Part shown: one piece after another, positions 62,857-64,000 of the stretch
How the letters are laid out: the number at the start of each line of letters is the position of its first letter
How positions within the stretch are numbered: position 1 is the first letter of the stretch
NCBI GenBank assembly: GCA_963783835.1
Contig: CAWAOX010000019.1
Coordinates: forward strand, 1-64,000
Direction: 5' to 3'
DNA length: 64,000 bases
From: CAIQPS01 sp963783835
Lineage (GTDB): Bacteria > Actinomycetota > Thermoleophilia > RBG-16-64-13
Notes under the pieces: model-generated
Told to the model about the DNA's origin: nothing
Database searches by the model: none
The model's input: only the letters and a program-made list of their open reading frames with translations
Program-made: the position numbers and the translations under genes

Positions 62857-63236
62857 GCGATCCTCCCTTCTTGTGCGGAGTCGTCGCCGGCGACGCGATC
62901 GATGGCGTCGGTCAGCCGCCTCCGCTCCTTGTTGATCCATTGACCCTCCGAGTAGTTCGCAAGGAATGTCTCGGCGAACTCCACAGGGTCATCCCCGACG
63001 ATCGCCCGGATCGGGGTTCCGCTGGCCGCGCTCTGCTCGAACAGCTCCGCGAGGTCCTCCAGCATCGACATCAGGGTGTCGCCCTTCGTGATCATCCCGA
63101 AATACGTGAGGTACCGCTCCAGCGCGTCGATCGCCGTGCGATAGTTCTCGGGAAGTTCTTTCGTGCGCGCTTTGTACTGCCGCCATCGCCGCTTGTCGCC
63201 GATATCGCCGATGATCTTCTCGATGAACATGGTCAT
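62853..63236 (-). CDS. DUF1048-family small protein
   Basis: A 127-residue, highly charged, alpha-helical cytoplasmic protein (FIEKIIGDIGDKRRWRQYKARTKELP, YRTAIDALERYLTYFGMITKGDTLMSMLEDLAELFEQ). It matches the DUF1048 proteins found between PadR regulators and DrrAB-like ABC transporters. Its start overlaps the padR stop and its stop overlaps the truncated ABC gene, so all three are translationally coupled. The molecular role is unknown. Confidence 0.8.
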   Translation of the reverse strand: MTMFIEKIIGDIGDKRRWRQYKARTKELPENYRTAIDALERYLTYFGMITKGDTLMSMLEDLAELFEQSAASGTPIRAIVGDDPVEFAETFLANYSEGQWINKERRRLTDAIDRVAGDDSAQEGRIA

Positions 63237-63562
63237 CTGTCTCCTTCATGGAGCTGTTCGAGCCGTTCCGTGAGGAAGCTCCAGGACCTCCAGAACTCAT
63301 TGAGATAGCCTTGTCCCTGCGCGTTGAGGGAATACACCCTGCGCGGCGGCCCCTTCTCCGACGGGATCTTCTCCACGTCGACCAGACCCTTGTGCTCGAT
63401 CCTGAGGAGCAGGGCGTAGACGGTTCCCTCGGCGATGTCGGAGAAGCCCTGCTCTCGCAGCCACGCAGTGATCTCGTAGCCGTACGCGGGCCGCACGGAC
63501 AGGATCGCGAGGACGATGCCCTCCAGCGTCCCCTTGAGCATCTCCGTCATATGCTTGCCCAC
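63233..63562 (-). CDS. PadR-family transcriptional regulator
   Basis: A 109-residue winged-helix regulator: LEGIVLAILSVRPAYGYEITAWLREQGFSDIAEGTVYALLLRIEHKGLV followed by GPPRRVYSLNAQGQGYLNEF. It starts with GTG 63562 with GGAGGAG seven bases upstream. The region 63577-63625 carries several GTAG/CTAC steps, including CTAC...GTAG inverted repeats, a likely self-operator. It normally represses its own multidrug ABC operon, here truncated. Confidence 0.87.
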   Translation of the reverse strand: MGKHMTEMLKGTLEGIVLAILSVRPAYGYEITAWLREQGFSDIAEGTVYALLLRIEHKGLVDVEKIPSEKGPPRRVYSLNAQGQGYLNEFWRSWSFLTERLEQLHEGDR

Positions 63563-64000
63563 GGCACATCTCCTCCGACTACTTACCGTTACTGACTACT
63601 GGTACATAGTAGCACAGAGTAGTGGCGGTGCAAACTCCAGGTGGCGGCGGAGGTGCTCCCGCCCTCAGTGGCCTTGACCCAGGCTCCCTGTCCCGGATCC
63701 AGCTTCGTGGTGGACTGGTAACCCGTGCCGTTGAAGGTGAAGGCGACGAAGCCAGTTGCAAGACTTACCGGGACGCCAGCGGAATTGCCGATTAGGTTCC
63801 AGCCCCTGGTAAGGCCTAAGCAGGGAGTCTCTACCTTGCAGCCCCACGCGCAAGACCCAGCAGCCGATAGAAATGCGCGGGGCAAGGGTATCAAGCGAGT
63901 GGTATGTTCGTCGGGTGCATCGCCGCTGCGGCAACCCGAAGAGGTTCAGGGGGAAAGCCGAGAAGAACAACGCGGCGCCGTCGCCAAGGCGCAGTCTCGC
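63563..64000. other. Terminal region: padR promoter and a coding fragment of a surface-type repeat
   Basis: Apart from the padR control region (about 63577-63625), the minus strand at about 63630-63815 reads LTRGWNLIGNSAGVPVSL, then FNGTGYQSTTKLDPGQGAWV and KATEGGSTSAATWSL. GWNLIG...LDPGQGAWV is typical of a short secreted or S-layer-associated domain. It has no proper start and no extended domain around it, so it is probably the 3' remnant of a lost gene. The last 100 bases show nothing recognisable. Confidence 0.4.

Overview
The window is GC-rich bacterial DNA, dense in overlapping ATGA/GTGA-coupled operons. The PadR-DUF1048 pair, the Fur-KatG pair, a PPi-type phosphofructokinase and a full queuosine operon, together with an oxygen-sensitive type of molybdenum/iron-sulfur metabolism, suggest an uncultured, mainly anaerobic, high-GC lineage, probably Actinomycetota-like. 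This placement is an inference. No plasmid, phage, insertion-sequence or CRISPR signature was seen.

Layout. (1) 1-4217: central carbon genes. These are an archaeal-type (type II) GAPDH cut by the window edge, an archaeal-type phosphoglycerate kinase, a tagaturonate epimerase-like gene and a cupin. (2) 4258-44213: a roughly 40 kb accessory catabolic region. It starts with a decayed MBL-fold hydrolase and two secreted beta-helix proteins on the + strand. Five operons follow, all on the - strand: a pyrogallol-phloroglucinol transhydroxylase-like Mo/FeS enzyme; an MBL hydrolase, a heterodimeric ABC exporter and an IclR regulator; two Tat-exported MBL hydrolases and a beta-helix protein; a DRE-TIM metallolyase, a cyclase-family hydrolase, an MBL hydrolase, a DUF1566 lipoprotein and an arylsulfotransferase-like protein; and an amidohydrolase, a Dpp/Opp-type importer, two flavoprotein/ferredoxin pairs, an SDR and a DUF1566 protein. 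(3) 44355-49321: a small membrane protein, queE/queD/queC/queF, a membrane protein and a J-domain protein. (4) 49472-64000: housekeeping and stress genes, including an MFS exporter, a zinc peptidase, a second amidohydrolase, PPi-PFK, a clostripain-like protease, fur-katG, an FMN-barrel protein, a 5'-nucleotidase-like protein and a PadR operon whose ABC transporter is truncated.

How the genes may work together. Each of the five - strand operons in region 2 is preceded by the same 16-bp imperfect palindrome, TGAKAYA-NNN-GTATCA, and each palindrome has a TTGACA box 34-41 nt further upstream. The only regulator inside the region is the IclR-family gene. I therefore read 10.5-44.2 kb as one regulon. 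The Mo-dependent transhydroxylase, SDR, cyclase-type hydrolase, metallolyase, amidohydrolase (decarboxylase superfamily), arylsulfotransferase-like protein and solute importer all fit anaerobic use of polyhydroxylated aromatic compounds (gallate, pyrogallol, phloroglucinol or related polyphenols). The substrate is a hypothesis. The most unusual feature is that three protein families (MBL hydrolases, beta-helix proteins, DUF1566 proteins) each occur in both exported and unexported versions inside this region.

Caution on quality: several otherwise complete genes (transhydroxylase alpha and beta, one ABC half-transporter, dppB, probably iclR) carry single-base frameshifts. One MBL gene carries about four. 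Single-base assembly errors are as likely an explanation as gene decay.
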